Notes: a model not told the origin generated them from the sequence alone. Positions 1-11,418 are shown, numbered from the stretch's first letter. The stretch: 64,000 nucleotides of DNA from Halictus rubicundus (GCF_050948215.1 NC_135149.1:14427001-14491000), one strand, 5' to 3'. Numbers and translations: made by a program.

Positions 1-351
1 CAACCTTCTTTCTGACTTAGCCATTCGCTTCTCCGCGGGATAAGGTTCGGGGGAAGAGAGAAGACCAACGAGGGAGAGAGAGGAGAGAAGGTAGATAAGA
101 GGAGCTCAGAGTGCCGACCAGGGAATGAAATTGAACTGCACACAATTTTCTAGACCCCTCTCTCTTTGAAATTCTTATCAGTACACGCTACGGAAATAAT
201 GACATTGGAAAGAATGGAAAGCAACGTACGAAAAAATCATTTTCGTCCGATTAGATTTTCTGCCCTCCCCTTCATTATAAAATTCTGTTCTCATGCAATT
301 ATACATTCTGTCGTACTCAATACCTTCGTTTGGGCTGCGAATTTATTTTTC
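1..351. other. Non-coding, nothing recognised
   Basis: A purine-rich start (GGGAGAGAGAGGAGAG near 72) followed by AT-rich sequence. It would lie within the intron downstream of the TARP-like exon if that gene extends left. Confidence 0.5.
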
Positions 352-355
352 TTAA

Positions 356-789
356 GGGGGCCGGCAGGCATTTGGCCTTGACTGTCACGATATGTTACGC
401 TATGCCTTCTTTTCTAGACATTTTACGTCTTAAATAAGTAAGTAATCAATTAAAAATACATACCACCGTGTTTGTACATTTCTTTCCTATGTCTGTATAG
501 AGCCCTTTTTTCGATACGAACACTAAATCTCGCGAAATTAAGAGAATCTCTCAGCGGCAGCCATCTTGTGACGCCATACTTGCTTCAGAATTCGAATTTT
601 CTGTCGAATATTACAAATTACTCCACGATGAGGTAGAAATTCGCAATTTGGGCTCTATACAGACATAGATTGGACTTTTAGGAAACACAATTGACCACTT
701 CTAAACTGCTCGTTGCAATATTGGAGCGATAGTTTGAAAAGGTTTTGACCCATGCATACGTATATGGATTTCAAACCCTGCCGGCCCCC
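356..789. mobile_element. TTAA-flanked inverted-repeat element (piggyBac-type target)
   Basis: GGGGGCCGGCAGG at 356-368 is mirrored exactly by CCTGCCGGCCCCC at 777-789. TTAA lies immediately outside at both ends (352-355 and 790-793), which is the target duplication of piggyBac-superfamily transposons. There is no transposase frame inside, so this is a non-autonomous copy. The superfamily is inferred only from the TTAA flanks; I did not match the ends to a known family. Confidence 0.7.
488..668. mobile_element. Small inverted-repeat element nested in the TTAA element
   Basis: CTATGTCTGTATAGAGCCC at 488-506 is repeated in exact reverse complement at 650-668, giving 19-base perfect arms around about 143 bases. 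No coding frame is present. It lies wholly inside the TTAA-flanked element, either as a later insertion or as subterminal repeats of that element. The two readings cannot be separated from one copy. Confidence 0.6.
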
Positions 790-793
790 TTAA

Positions 794-3700
794 GCATCAC
801 GAACTTCTCAATCATTTGCAAACATTTTTATTCGAAGCCATTTTTCAGACACTGGTACATTGTTGGATGCGTTTTGACCTAGTCGTCTTAATGGTAAACA
901 TAAAAATAGGTCATTCCATTTAAATTAAAAAATCATTACAGACGTATGACCTTGAAACGACCTTGACCAGCACAGACTTGTGTGCTAAAACATTCTCTAC
1001 TCTCTGACTAAAGTGAACGTATACAAATTTTATTCTTAATAGAACACCTTTAAACAAATTGATTGAAACATCCTTTTGTACCTCGTTGAAAATATTTTCA
1101 CATTTCTGAAACTGGTAACGGAAAAAATCGAAATGATTTGGCTCGCGTGTTTCGTGCGAACTCGTCGCCCTCGTTTCACGATCGGAAGTAATCGGGTCAT
1201 CAACAAAAATGAGCAAAGTAAGGGGAAGATGAAGCAAGTGCGAGGTGAACAGGAATTGACAACACAGGCAGCAATTAACGCAACGAGGTTGCTCGTCGAG
1301 CTGCGAAAACAATGAATACCGGACAATAGGGTAGGCCCTATTGTTCGACCGATTCAGAAATACAATTAACGTTAGTCTTAATTTACACGATAATTAACGT
1401 CAATCGATTTGACCAGGACGGATGAAAACCGAATGCAATTAACGGTCCCAGCGTGATTAACGAGTGACTGAAAACATTTATGCTACAGCTACACGTGAAC
1501 CATAGAAAACGCGAACGGATGGAACTCGGATCTGCTTTCTATCCGGGCTTCAAAGTGTTACCCGGTTGTTTTTAATGACTTATATGGAACGATAACTTCG
1601 CGTTGAAGAGGTGCAGACGAGTGCCGCCGTGTATGCAGGATCTACTTCGTGCACGGGAACTAGGAAATTTCAAATTTAATTCACTTAACATCGTCAATTT
1701 GCAGGTTCCGTGTGAAATGCTCGTGCGCTTCTGCCGCTACGCAAACAGTATGAAATATCTTGGCGGGGGCCATAATCCTTGCCTTATAAACTTTTCACTA
1801 GTTCGCGCGTTAACGCGAAAAATTTTCTGCGGAATGTGCAACGCTTTATTGTTAATTCCATACCGACTGAAATAAATGTGTACAGCCCCGATATTATGTA
1901 TCGGGTGTTAAAGCGAGTCTTCCCGTTTACGACTTTAATTTATCGATCCTAAAAATGTGGGCTTCTCGTTGGTATATGAGTACAGAAAGAATGATTAAAT
2001 ACGATGAAAACGACTTTATTTGCACAATAAAAATACAGGTGGAAACTATAAAAATGTAGTTTACGACACAGTATTATACAATATTTCTATAAGCATAGCA
2101 TTCTTGAAATCCTGAACCAACACACCGAACCAACACGCCGAGCCGAACCAATACGCCGAACTAAATTAACACGCCGGACACATTAACAGAAAGGTTAACG
2201 TTGAGGTTACACATTTTTCTGTACGATTAATCGCGCTTGTGTATGCGGGACGCGTTGCTCGACGCGATAAGCATGTATCATCGAGCGATTGCAACATGGT
2301 AGCAGCTCGCCATCATTCCAACGGAACGGAAAATAGCAGATGAAAGTGGCAGCAGCCTTAAATCAGAAAGGCTGGTGCCCCGGTTTGCCGGCGACCGGGT
2401 GCGCGTTCATCGTATATCGAGACCGTGTATCGAGAGAGCCGGGGTGGTAACGGAGAGGCTCGTTACGTTCTCGACAATTAATTACCCTTCGTAAAACTGC
2501 GGGACGCGAACGATTTGTCTTCATTGGAGGGGCGACTTATCAGGGTGGCACGGGGTTGCGATACGCGGCGGGGAGAGGGTAGCAGCCGATAAAAGAAGGG
2601 CTGACGGGGGAAAATGAGGAAAAAGGATAGCGGGACGGGCCAAGTCGGGGCCAGCCAAGGCCAGGCCAGGGTGAGGAGGCCGGGGGTGAAAGTAAATTTG
2701 TGAGGACGTAAAAAGGTGCCACCTTCGCCGTCTGCCGTCCCCTATCGAATCATCCATCAATTGCTTTATAATATCGAGACGTCGTTTGTCAATCTTTTTG
2801 TTCCGACGGCGCACTCGATATCGTACACAGGCTGCACTGTCGAGCGCCGTGCAACCGAAAAAGAACGATTTTTAATGGATAAATAACGACGGAATGTAAA
2901 ACGCTGTGCGAGACGAAATTTCGATGGAACTTTAAGAATAAGTGTTCCTAAGAAACGTATTTGAAATATAGTTCTTTTTTCGCTGACATCGTTTATGTTG
3001 AAAAAGTAGAAGCAGCCTTCCCTGTTGGGGTGAGAAATATATTTAGGTGAATATTGTGAAAATTGCTCGAGTGAAAACATTCTACGTAGCAGAATTATGT
3101 TGATTTTTAATGGACAAATGACGATAAGAAATGTTAATATTTAACCATTTAACACCATTACTTAATACTGCGTGTAAAATGCTTTTTGCATTTTCACAAT
3201 TGAAAAATGTACGACAAATTGAATTTTGATTTCAACCCTAGATAACCAAGCTATAATTCCTGGAAATTACACCAATTGAAAAATACAAATGGTTAAGCTC
3301 ATTTTATTTAAAAACAGAGATATTTTACCTTACAAACGAATAGGTTACATGAAATGAATAAATTATTAAATTATTAATCGAAACATTTCGCGGATGGTCT
3401 GGTACCCTAAAATTCAAATGTTCCGATCGTCATATTTACAAAAGATTATGTATCCAGGATTAAATAACAAAAAACAAATTGCACAAAAATTTTGTTCCTT
3501 TTGTCCTGTATGTAATACATTTCTCCATAAAGAATCAGTTCTCCTTGTCGCGTTGTGTCACGGTATCCGATACGGCTTGTATGGGGCAGGTCCTGAAGGA
3601 TGTAGTCAGTGACCGTTCAGGATGCCGCCCTGGAAACAGCTGCCAAGGAAACCACACGTCCTGCGGGAACTAATCGTTAACCGTTCACGTAGAAAATTGC

Positions 3701-4400
3701 TCGATCCTTTCTGTTGTTTTTCGGTGGCTGCCGGGTTTCACGTGCAATTGTGTTAGATCAGCGACTCGCCATCGGTTCTCCGCGTTCCTTAAAATTTCAT
3801 TTCGTCCCTGACTCCGGTGAAATTCATTGAGACCCCTCCCCTCCGGGATTCGGCTCCGTCATGGTGTCGAGGTTGATTTTCAACACACGTGCGGCAGAGC
3901 CCGAACGTTACAATTAAGTGATCGATTAAACGGCACGCAAACTGCAAAATAATTTCAAATAAAGCGTACGAAGAGCGCGCGCGCGCGTGCTGTTTTCGAA
4001 TGCAAAATATCGGAGTACGCTGGTCTATAACACCTTGCGCCTGACACGTTTCGCTTTAAAGACTATTAACGTGTTAGTTGACACGAAACCATGACAATCG
4101 GTCAATTAGCTGTTTAATCACTTGCAGACCTGTCACTCAGCACACCGCTGCACCCGATTGATGTTGGCACAGCGCGAGCATACTATCGAGCTTACGCCCT
4201 GTTGGTTGTATTATATTAAATTGCTTTACAGGCTGATGGGAAAAGAATTCGCAGCACTGTGCTGGACATGTAATAGTTATTACGAAACATCAAAGACCGT
4301 TTAATCAATATATGCTTTCGATAAGGAATTCGCAGTGTTTCGGACGAGAAACTGTTAACTGAAAAAATTTTGTTCGTTTTATTAGACTTATTTTTCCAAA
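794..4400. other. Presumed intron, no gene recognised
   Basis: AT-rich sequence with a GC-rich island at about 2330-2720 that is open on both strands but gives no recognisable protein. TATGACCTTGAAACGACCTT at 944 is a word that recurs near 28660 and 53885. CGCGCGCGCG lies at about 3978. Confidence 0.5.
2112..2178. repeat. Short imperfect tandem repeat (CCGAACCAACACG-like unit)
   Basis: Four degenerate units built on CCGAACCAACACG (13-18 bases each) follow one another, ending in CCGGACAC. A minisatellite-like stretch with no coding sign. Confidence 0.6.
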
Positions 4401-4402
4401 TA

Positions 4403-4603
4403 CAGTGATTTCTCTGAGAATGTCGCCAACATCTGGATGATAAACGTCGCCGAATTATCCCCACTACCGCTGGGTATACCCCGTGAGGTGTCACGAAGCT
4501 CGAGAGGCCCTCTGACGCCGAGGAGTTTAAACATAACATGTCTCCTAGACGATACAAGACGCTGGTAGGACCCGTGTTGTTGACATATATCGAGAATTCA
4601 CTG
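4403..4603. mobile_element. Family D short inverted-repeat element, copy 1
   Basis: It starts CAGTGATTTCTCTGAGAATG and ends with CGAGAATTCACTG, flanked by TA at 4401-4402 and 4604-4605. Inside is the family core ATCCCCACTACC followed by GGGTATACCCCGTGAGG. Four other copies lie at 15479, 57624, 58537 and 59889. It has no coding capacity. Confidence 0.8.
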
Positions 4604-6253
4604 TAACCCCATGCCCGCTCGTATCACCAGTCTTGGAATACCCTGTATGAATATGTAATGTGTCTTATTATTTTCTCCAGACTTGTACAACACCTTGCGT
4701 GTCATAAACATATCAGACATCAGCACAACAAATATTGCAAATGGTTAACCGTCACCTTCTATAGAAATGAACGGACTACGAAATAATCCCCTTTGTACGT
4801 ATAACACGTTAACTGGGAATAGGTTTATTGTGCGCACTATGTACTACGCATGTATTAGGTCATCCCGTAAGCTGTGTCATTTACTGCAGTTCGCGTACCG
4901 AAACGTGAAACCCGAAACGCAAAGTACAGAAATTTTGTTTTTCCGAGTTTCAACGTAGAGACGGTGGTATAGGTTGGCGGTGTGGTCGGGCGGAAAAAAG
5001 GAATATCTCGCGGGCGATTTCGCGGCGATCTCTCGAACGTTTTCGTTTAATGTCGGTCATTAGTCACGGGCGCGGCGCCATCGGGGAGCCGCGGCGGTCG
5101 TCGTCGGTTTCCGGTTGTATATGTATCCTGGTGTGGGGGACTCCGGGGCGACGGTTGAAACGAAAACAGGCCGATGACGAGGATAATAAGGACTCGTTAG
5201 CTGCCGGAGCGGCGGATCTCCTGCGGAAGACCGAGCTCGCTTCCCGGCCTTGTTCGGGCCAACTTTTTCCGGGCCGATTGCGCTCGTTTCCGCGCGGGCT
5301 GCGGGATCAGCTTTTTAAAATGCCGGTAATTTCCATTTTTAACGAGCCACAATGGATTCCCCGTGGCGCGCCGCGTCGGATTTATCTTCGCCAGCCGCGT
5401 CCTCTCTCCCGGCCGAACGATCGCGGATCGTATAAGGGGAATTAATCACGCGAAACTGTTGAAAAACCTCTGGCCAGATTTTTCTCCGGTGCGGCCGAGG
5501 GAAAAACGTGACGAGAGAGGGAGAGAAAGAGCCACGGGTCCGCCAACGAACTTACCACCCTACTCGTTTCGCAATAAACGCCGGTAATTGGTTGTTAATT
5601 AGAAGCGCCTGTAAACTCATCAGCCGTGTTACCGGTGCGCGGTGCGGCACGCACGACAAGTTCGACCCGACTCGGCCCGCAGCGCCGCGTCTGTTGGCTA
5701 TTAAGTATCGCGTGAATAATAGCTCCATGGAATTAGGAGGACTTAAGAAGTTTGTATATTAAAGTTCGCTAGTTGAATTACGAACTTGTAAATCGGAAAG
5801 TTACGCGCGCCCGTCGATGCTTCTTTTTTTTTTAATTATGCGGGAAGAAGCGCACCGTCAAGTAGGTTAACGCGGACAGAAGATAATTCTTTACCAGGAA
5901 AGATACAGTATGCGTCGGAGGTACTATATGTTTAGTATGGAAACTCAATTTTTCAGAACATTTTGTTTGGAAATAGGTCTACTGCGCTTGCATACGGTTT
6001 TTCTGTACGGCTGACTATAACTGTTTCGTTCTACTTGGGGATTACAAATGCCACCTACGCTATGACTTCTTTAATTACACATGTTTGTATTAGGTAAATG
6101 TACTTATAAATTTTAACATTTCACTTGCTCTGCTTCGTTATAAGCTGAAGTATTAATATGTATATATGTAAAGAAAGTACGTGTACTTTCCCTTTTGAAT
6201 TATCCCGCGCACTCACGGCGCGTTGGTAAACAAGTTAGAAAAACTGACACAGA

Positions 6254-6256
<3 letters not shown>

Positions 6257-6315
<59 letters not shown>
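6257..6315. repeat. (GA)n microsatellite
   Basis: About 29 nearly uninterrupted AG units. The apparent Ser-Leu repeat frame on the minus strand here is produced by the repeat. Confidence 0.97.
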
Positions 6316-6320
<5 letters not shown>

Positions 6321-6579
6321 GTGTCATGAGAGAAGCGGACAAGTGCAATAATAGATTCGATAATCCGAAGGCCTTTAGCACAAAAGTGTAAAGAGTGTAA
6401 TTAGGGAAAAGACACAGCGAATAATTGACATTTAATGTCGTTTCTCTTTTTACAGGTAAGCCTTGTAAATATTTGTACATAGAAACCTGAAAAATAAAAC
6501 CAAAATCTCTTTTTACAGGAGAAACCCATTTGTGTAATTATTCCTGCCTTAACCTAACCATACCGGGAATTAATTAACA

Positions 6580-6610
6580 TTATATATATATATATATATA
6601 TAATATATAT
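6580..6610. repeat. (TA)n microsatellite
   Basis: Alternating T and A over about 30 bases with one phase break at 6602. Confidence 0.95.
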
Positions 6611-7155
6611 TTGTGGCAAGATGAAATTGCACTCGTCTTGTTAAACAGCATCGTTGTTTGCACGCATCATAGTTCAGATATGTAAGGCTAGAGAAATACA
6701 AGGATTTCAGTAGAATAAGCCACACGGGGTCGACAACGCGGCGGGGAACGAAGGGATCGAGGAGCACGCGAGGTAAACAAAAACGAGAAGGAAAGAAAGG
6801 GGTGGGGGAAGGACGCAGGAAGACATGGGGAACGAGAACACGTAGAGAGAAGCGACCAGGGGAAGAAATAAAAGTCGAAAGGTGGGGCCGAGCAGGCGAG
6901 TGAGACGAGACGGCAAGGGAAATAAAAAGAAATTGTCATCGTCCGGGTGGTTGCAACCACCCTTGTAACCGTGCCGCTTCTTCCCCCTCTCGCTTCTTCA
7001 GTCCCACCCACGAGCGAGCTTTCCTCAGTCCCGCTTTACAGCCACTGTCATTTGTTTTTACGTTCGCTCCATGTCGTTCCTGAAAATCCTTCGCCTGTCG
7101 CGAACGCCATTCGCCCGTCCTTGTCCTGCGAGATTTCGTCCTGGAGTAGCACACG

Positions 7156-7158
<3 letters not shown>

Positions 7159-7207
<49 letters not shown>
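7159..7207. repeat. (GA)n microsatellite
   Basis: About 24 perfect AG units, adjoining the GC-rich stretch 7210-7470. Confidence 0.97.
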
Positions 7208-7211
<4 letters not shown>

Positions 7212-7419
7212 GGGAAGACCGGAAGCGTCTCGCCAGGAAAGCTCGCAGGAAACCAAGCACGCGTGCGCGTCTCTCTCGAGAAGTTTGAAACGCGCCGGCA
7301 ATCTCGGGGAATAAGAAGGACCCGCGAAACTAACAGAAAATTTCGAAGTCTCCAGATAAAGGTGTTCCCTTCTCCTTGGCTGGTCCGGGCTCCGCGGAGT
7401 TTGTTGGATTGGAGCGGAG

Positions 7420-7466
7420 AGAAGTTTGCGCGGAGCGGAGCGGAGCCGAGCTGAGCGGAGCGCGTT
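7420..7466. repeat. GAGCG pentamer repeat
   Basis: GCGCGGAGCGGAGCGGAGCC continuing with GAGCTGAGCGGAGCGCG: an imperfect array of a CGGAG unit. Confidence 0.7.
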
Positions 7467-7763
7467 GAGCTCGCTGTTTTCTATATTTGTCGGAGTGTTG
7501 AACTCTCGCCGCTAGGAAAGTTTTCAGATGAAATTCTGTTTAACTGCAAGATCAACCGAGGATCTCGGCCCCGGTATTAACCCCCCGTTGGATATTGACT
7601 TTGCCAGGATGTCTGCTAGACATCTGTATGGCCGGGGGATCCGGTTCGAGCCCGGCGTCGGATAATTTACCGGGACGGATTAATAATACCACCGTGTTTT
7701 TCCGGACTATCGCGGTCGAAAGTTCTGCCGGCGTGTTTCAAGATTAACTCCGTGACCGGCCCG

Positions 7764-7817
7764 CGGGTCGAGTCGAGTCAAGTCGGGTCAGGTCGGGTCG
7801 GGTCGGATCGGGTCGGG
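7764..7817. repeat. GGTCG pentamer repeat
   Basis: Imperfect tandem units GAGTC, AAGTC and GGGTC/GGTCG in one phase. A second, much purer pentamer array of related sequence lies at 17966. Confidence 0.85.
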
Positions 7818-8126
7818 TTTCCATCCACTGGCAACGAAAGTTTTCGTTTCTCGACGAACCAGACGGGAAATATTGTTCTGTTCGGCACGCGAATACTTTT
7901 ACTCCGGACATATGTCCTTTCACATATTTTTCTGATTGTCTGTGCCCACCGGAAACGTGCTTTATAGATTTAATTTTGTTTGCAACACTGGATTGGTTTT
8001 CTTCAATGGACTTTTTCTTGCAGAGGAAAAAGTTTACTGTCGTCAATTACCTACATCATGTCATATATTTAGAAGGATACGTACAATTTTCCGCATGAAT
8101 ATCACCAGAGACAATAAAACATGTAG

Positions 8127-8485
8127 ACTGGTCGGTAACTGGTGCCACAACCTAACGGGAGGGTGTGGTAATTTTACATATAAGAAATAAGTAAAAACTA
8201 TGGAACGAATTTTGTTCGTACCAGGCTTTGTTTTCGAGAAAATCGACTTTGAAGTCGAAGCCGTCAAGTTCGCGTGGTTAGCATTCGTAAGTGGAACCGT
8301 TAGGTCATGAACAGACGTGTCAAACGATTATTATTCAATGCCACGCGTGTTCGACGAATTTTCAGACTCGATTTTCTCGAAAACAAAGTCTCGTGTGAAA
8401 AAGTTTTATTCCATATGTTCGATTTATTTCTCATGTAGAATCACCCCCTTTTCGGTTGTACAACCAGTTAACGATCACCCTTTAT
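8127..8485. mobile_element. Family A foldback element, decayed copy
   Basis: Both inner arms carry TTTTCGAGAAAATCGA-type motifs (near 8231 and 8368) and the right arm carries TGTAGAATCACCCCCTTTTC (8434). The left outer end is degenerate (GGTCGGTAACTGGTGCCACA). The interior AGGTCATGAACAGACGTGTC matches the centre of the other copies. Confidence 0.68.
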
Positions 8486-9645
8486 ATATGGACACTGTAG
8501 GGGACGGTGAAGTACAAAACTGTGGAAACATAAAAATAATTTAAGAATGTTCTTAAATTATTTTCGACTTATTAAGATCATCAAGCGAAGAAACAGTTTG
8601 GTTTGAATAAACTTAAAATTGAACAAAGAAAACACACAAATTCCTGAAATTAAGATTTTTACATATTGTGTCCTGTGTCTTCTCTCCTCGTGCTCCAAAA
8701 GTTTAATTTCGTTCGGTTATAATTGCCATTCGGAATTTACATGTCCGTTCTGTATCAACGATGAGAGTGTGCGGGCGTCCTTTTGGGTGGATTCGGGTAT
8801 AGCGATGGTTCTCGCAGATCTCGTTGATGGTCGGAGATTTTGAGGAAGACGAGAGTAGGAGAGAACGTGATTGAGGATCTCGGAGTCCCCGGATAAAGGT
8901 TTTCTGCTTAAACTTTATACGAAAAAGTTTCCAAGAAAATAAAGGAGAAAGTTCGAGCTTATTTCCGACGGGAGACCAGCGAGCAAGATAGGTGGCGAAG
9001 GTGATAAAGACAGTATCGCGTATTAATTTCGCCCGACTATTTAATTAGCAGGGCCTAAGTAGAGAAGATAAGAGTTTAATGAATACAGATAGCCTTGTAA
9101 TCCTAACAGTTTTCTTCTTCCCTTCTTATCTGACTCTTCGCCATGACTCTTTGTTCCTTAAGGGAACAATGGAACGGTTTAAGCGCTTCACGTAAAAAAA
9201 AAGGCACACCGTTGCCATGGCGACAAAGGATTTCTTTTAAACCACCCCTATTTTTTTCTTAGTTTAATGACAGATTACACAGTGAATTGAAGTTTATTGT
9301 CCGATCGAACGGCGGCTGGGTCAGCGACCTCCGGAGTGAAAGTCGTTCGATGACGTTGACTATCAACGCTTCATACTTGAAACACCTCGGTAATGCAATC
9401 TTTTCATCAACGTTTCATAGGAGATCTGATTTTTACTTGTCAGACACCGATGATGTTGAATCAATTTCAACTGAAGCGCTTATTAATTATGCATTTGATG
9501 CAAGTTCAAAGCTACAAAAGAAAATTAAAGAAAAAGACAGAGAAATATTCTTTATAGACTGGGCAATACACAGATGTCGTACTGCCGAAGGATTATCGTT
9601 CATTATAAGAGAAGTATCGCTAATAAAAATGGTAAGGGTACTCAC
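8486..9645. other. Intron immediately downstream of the TARP-like exon
   Basis: The donor GTGAGT lies at 9645-9640 on the minus strand. AT-rich sequence follows with a possible family F piece at 8500-8660. No acceptor plus exon continuing the claudin fold could be recognised down to position 1. Confidence 0.5.
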
Positions 9646-9889
9646 TGAACTGAGATGTAATATTCGCCGGTTTCACGATCTTCGGGCAGACCCTGAAGAG
9701 GCCTAGCTTGAAGCGGACACTCACGACATTCGCATAACTACGCGGTAGCTGGGGAAGAATCAACTTCTCTTCGGTGTGGAGCCAGGCAGGTCCTAAAAGG
9801 GCCGTGCTTAGGGCTGCCAGCGCCGCGATCCCACAGACAACACCGCACCTGGTCAACCTGATGCCACCAGGGCCACCCGAGCAACACAT
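9646..9889 (-). CDS. First coding exon of a stargazin/TARP-like (calcium channel gamma subunit) protein, partial
   Basis: This exon encodes the first 81 residues plus one base of a four-helix membrane protein. It begins MCCSGGPGG, has a hydrophobic helix at about residues 15-35, then PAW at 34-36 followed by LHTEE, and GLFRVC at 63-68. That is the first helix and first extracellular loop of the claudin/PMP22/CACNG fold, whose family signature is W...GLW..C; here the second W is F. The TEE after the helix and LPQ at 45-47 recall the gamma-5/7 branch. NIT at 76-78 is a glycosylation sequon. Known relatives are auxiliary subunits of calcium channels or glutamate receptors at the plasma membrane. 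The start is the first ATG after an in-frame TGA seven codons upstream. The exon ends at a consensus donor GTGAGT reading down from 9645, in phase 1. Remaining helices lie in exons I could not find, probably beyond the left edge. The family call is from remembered motifs, not a search; the Drosophila relative is probably stg1. Confidence 0.78.
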
Positions 9890-10086
9890 CTTTCGTCTAT
9901 GTGATCACTCGCTTACTTCAAGATGACATTTCTCAGCACCACGAGGAATCACCTCGTCGACTTCAACAGCCCCCGCCTTTCATTGCGACTGAACACTTCC
10001 CTTGAGCTGCGACACATTATCGTACACCTTGCTCACGAGTTCGCAACTAGGGGTCCTTGAAGCCGGAAGTTCTCCGATTGTCCATC
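9890..10086 (-). promoter_or_regulatory. 5' untranslated part of the TARP-like exon, with four upstream ORFs
   Basis: On the minus strand a pyrimidine-rich run with a possible CTAAT branch point ends in TGATGCAG just above 10086, a strong 3' splice site, so this leader joins an earlier non-coding exon not identified here. The 197-base leader holds four complete ATG-to-stop frames: 10085-10047 (12 codons), 10017-9949 (22 codons), 9983-9963 (6 codons) and 9929-9918 (3 codons). None is in frame with and continuous into the main ORF. Such leaders usually lower or condition translation of the main frame; that role is inference. Confidence 0.65.
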
Positions 10087-10416
10087 CTGCATCAAACAGA
10101 CAGGAAAGAAATATTAGAAAAAGAATCATTTTTAACGCTGAATGTTTTTTCAAATCATAAGATGGGACAATTTTAAACTGTTGTTGAAAACAATTAAAAA
10201 ATTATTTAAAGGTCTGCCTTAATTTTCCTGATAAAAGCTTGAGAGGGCTCTACAAAATGTTGAATATTAAACAATATTAGTCGACTGTTTTTATATATTC
10301 CATTTTTTAAACACATATCCTATATGCTGATAGAATCAGCCCAACGAACTTGTAGGTAAGTGATTCACACAAGAACCCTACGTTTCTATAACGGTTTAAA
10401 TAAGATGCTGTTTTTA
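10087..10416 (-). other. Intron upstream of the TARP-like exon
   Basis: It contains the acceptor (TGATGCAG, pyrimidine tract, CTAAT) on the minus strand and then AT-rich sequence up to the mariner. Confidence 0.55.
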
Positions 10417-11325
10417 GGGGGACCCATAAGTAATCAATTATTTTGAAATCTAAGACAAACTTTGTAGTAAATTCAGGTTTTTATTTCTTAATTTATTATA
10501 TAATCTCCATCATTATCAAGGGCAGTTTGCCCTTTTTCCTGCTAATTTCCTGCTAATTTTCCTACTTTATTGTCCCACCAAATGCACAATAACACCTTTC
10601 TAAGTGATAAGCCAGGTTTAGGGGTTGATATTGCGGTTTGATTTGCAGAAAGCCATTGCTTGGAACGCTTTATGTTATCATAAAGAATTCATTTTTCATC
10701 TCCGGTAACGATTCTGCTAAGAAATGGATCTCTACGAAATCTGGATAGCAATGAAGTACAAATTGATCGACGAATATTCTCGTTGGTCTCAGATAATTTA
10801 TGTGGTACTCATATTCCTTGCCTATATGCCTTTCCTATTTCGTGTAGGTGCCTTTGTATAGTTGACCATGTGGACCCAAGGCTTCCCGATAATTCTTGTA
10901 TACTTAATTTTGGATCAGCTTCCACTAGAGATTTTAGGGTGTCATTATCAAATTCAACCGGTCGTCCACTTCGAGGCCTGTCAGAGAGATCATAATCACC
11001 ATCAGCAAACCTTCTGAACCAACGTTGACACTTATTGACATTCAATACATCTCCATAAACATCACAAATTTTCTTTGTTGTTACCGTTACATTAAATCCT
11101 GCATGAAAATTAAAACGTATGCAATGACGAATATGATCCTCGGAAGCTACGGACGCCGCCATTTTATTACAGGGTTGTCAAAAAAATTATACTTTTTAGA
11201 ATATTTTGAACACAGGCTGCTTTACCGAAAACTGTAAAAGAATACGTGTTCCCCCTTCAACGATCGGTACAGAACTAATGGCAAAACAAATTCTTTGCAA
11301 ATAATTGATTACTTATGGCTACCCC
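10417..11325 (-). mobile_element. Internally deleted mariner element with intact terminal inverted repeats
   Basis: The two ends are near-perfect inverted repeats of about 27 bases: the left reads GGGGGACCCATAAGTAATCA, the right reads GGGGTAGCCATAAGTAATCA on the minus strand. TA duplications lie at 10415-10416 and 11326-11327. At about 909 bases it is some 400 shorter than a usual 1.3-kb mariner. It keeps the N-terminal DNA-binding region and the extreme C-terminus of the transposase and has lost the centre. It could still be moved in trans if a related transposase exists in the genome. Confidence 0.93.
10488..11162 (-). pseudogene. Mariner transposase pseudogene, stop codons plus internal deletion
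   Basis: The intact part (11162 down to 10809) encodes 117 residues with mariner landmarks: IRHCI near the start, the helix-turn-helix stretch ICDVYGD / NKCQRWFRRF, the linker SGRPVE, and WSTIQRHL. The same frame continues past a TGA in place of the W of the W-V-P-H motif to TGDEK, which holds the first catalytic Asp, then another TGA where W is expected, then CIWWD. After that the frame jumps to DNDGDY and a stop at 10488, the normal C-terminal end of the family. The block with the second and third catalytic Asp is missing. The repeated CCTGCTAATTT at 10538-10560 sits at the junction, suggesting a deletion between short direct repeats or a gap-repair event. The protein cannot be catalytic. 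Confidence 0.92.
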
Positions 11326-11418
11326 TAGTACTTAATATTATTTGAAGAATATTACCAATAGAATATTCAAAAATTAGCTATTTGCTATTTACTGTTTGTA
11401 ATAACTAAACTCCGGATT

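Larger units (their letters stand above)
4606..8126. other. Presumed intron with GC-rich islands and simple repeats
   Basis: A CpG-rich block at about 5040-5710 and another at 7210-7740 flank microsatellites at 6257, 6580 and 7159. The block 6720-6930 is purine-rich on the plus strand. The 131-residue open frame at 5050 is rich in Arg, Pro and Gly from the base composition and matches nothing I know. Confidence 0.5.

Noticed and set aside
5050..5445. 131-codon frame in a CpG-rich block
   Set aside because: No recognisable domain and Arg/Pro/Gly-rich as expected from composition; could be a regulatory island but not shown.
7620..7665. GGTTCGAGCCC, a possible tRNA B-box
   Set aside because: No matching A-box at the right distance, and the acceptor arm does not pair.
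9287..9706. 139-codon plus-strand frame beginning MKFIVRSNGG
   Set aside because: It crosses the minus-strand TARP-like exon and its donor; no domain, no splice or start context. Treated as chance.
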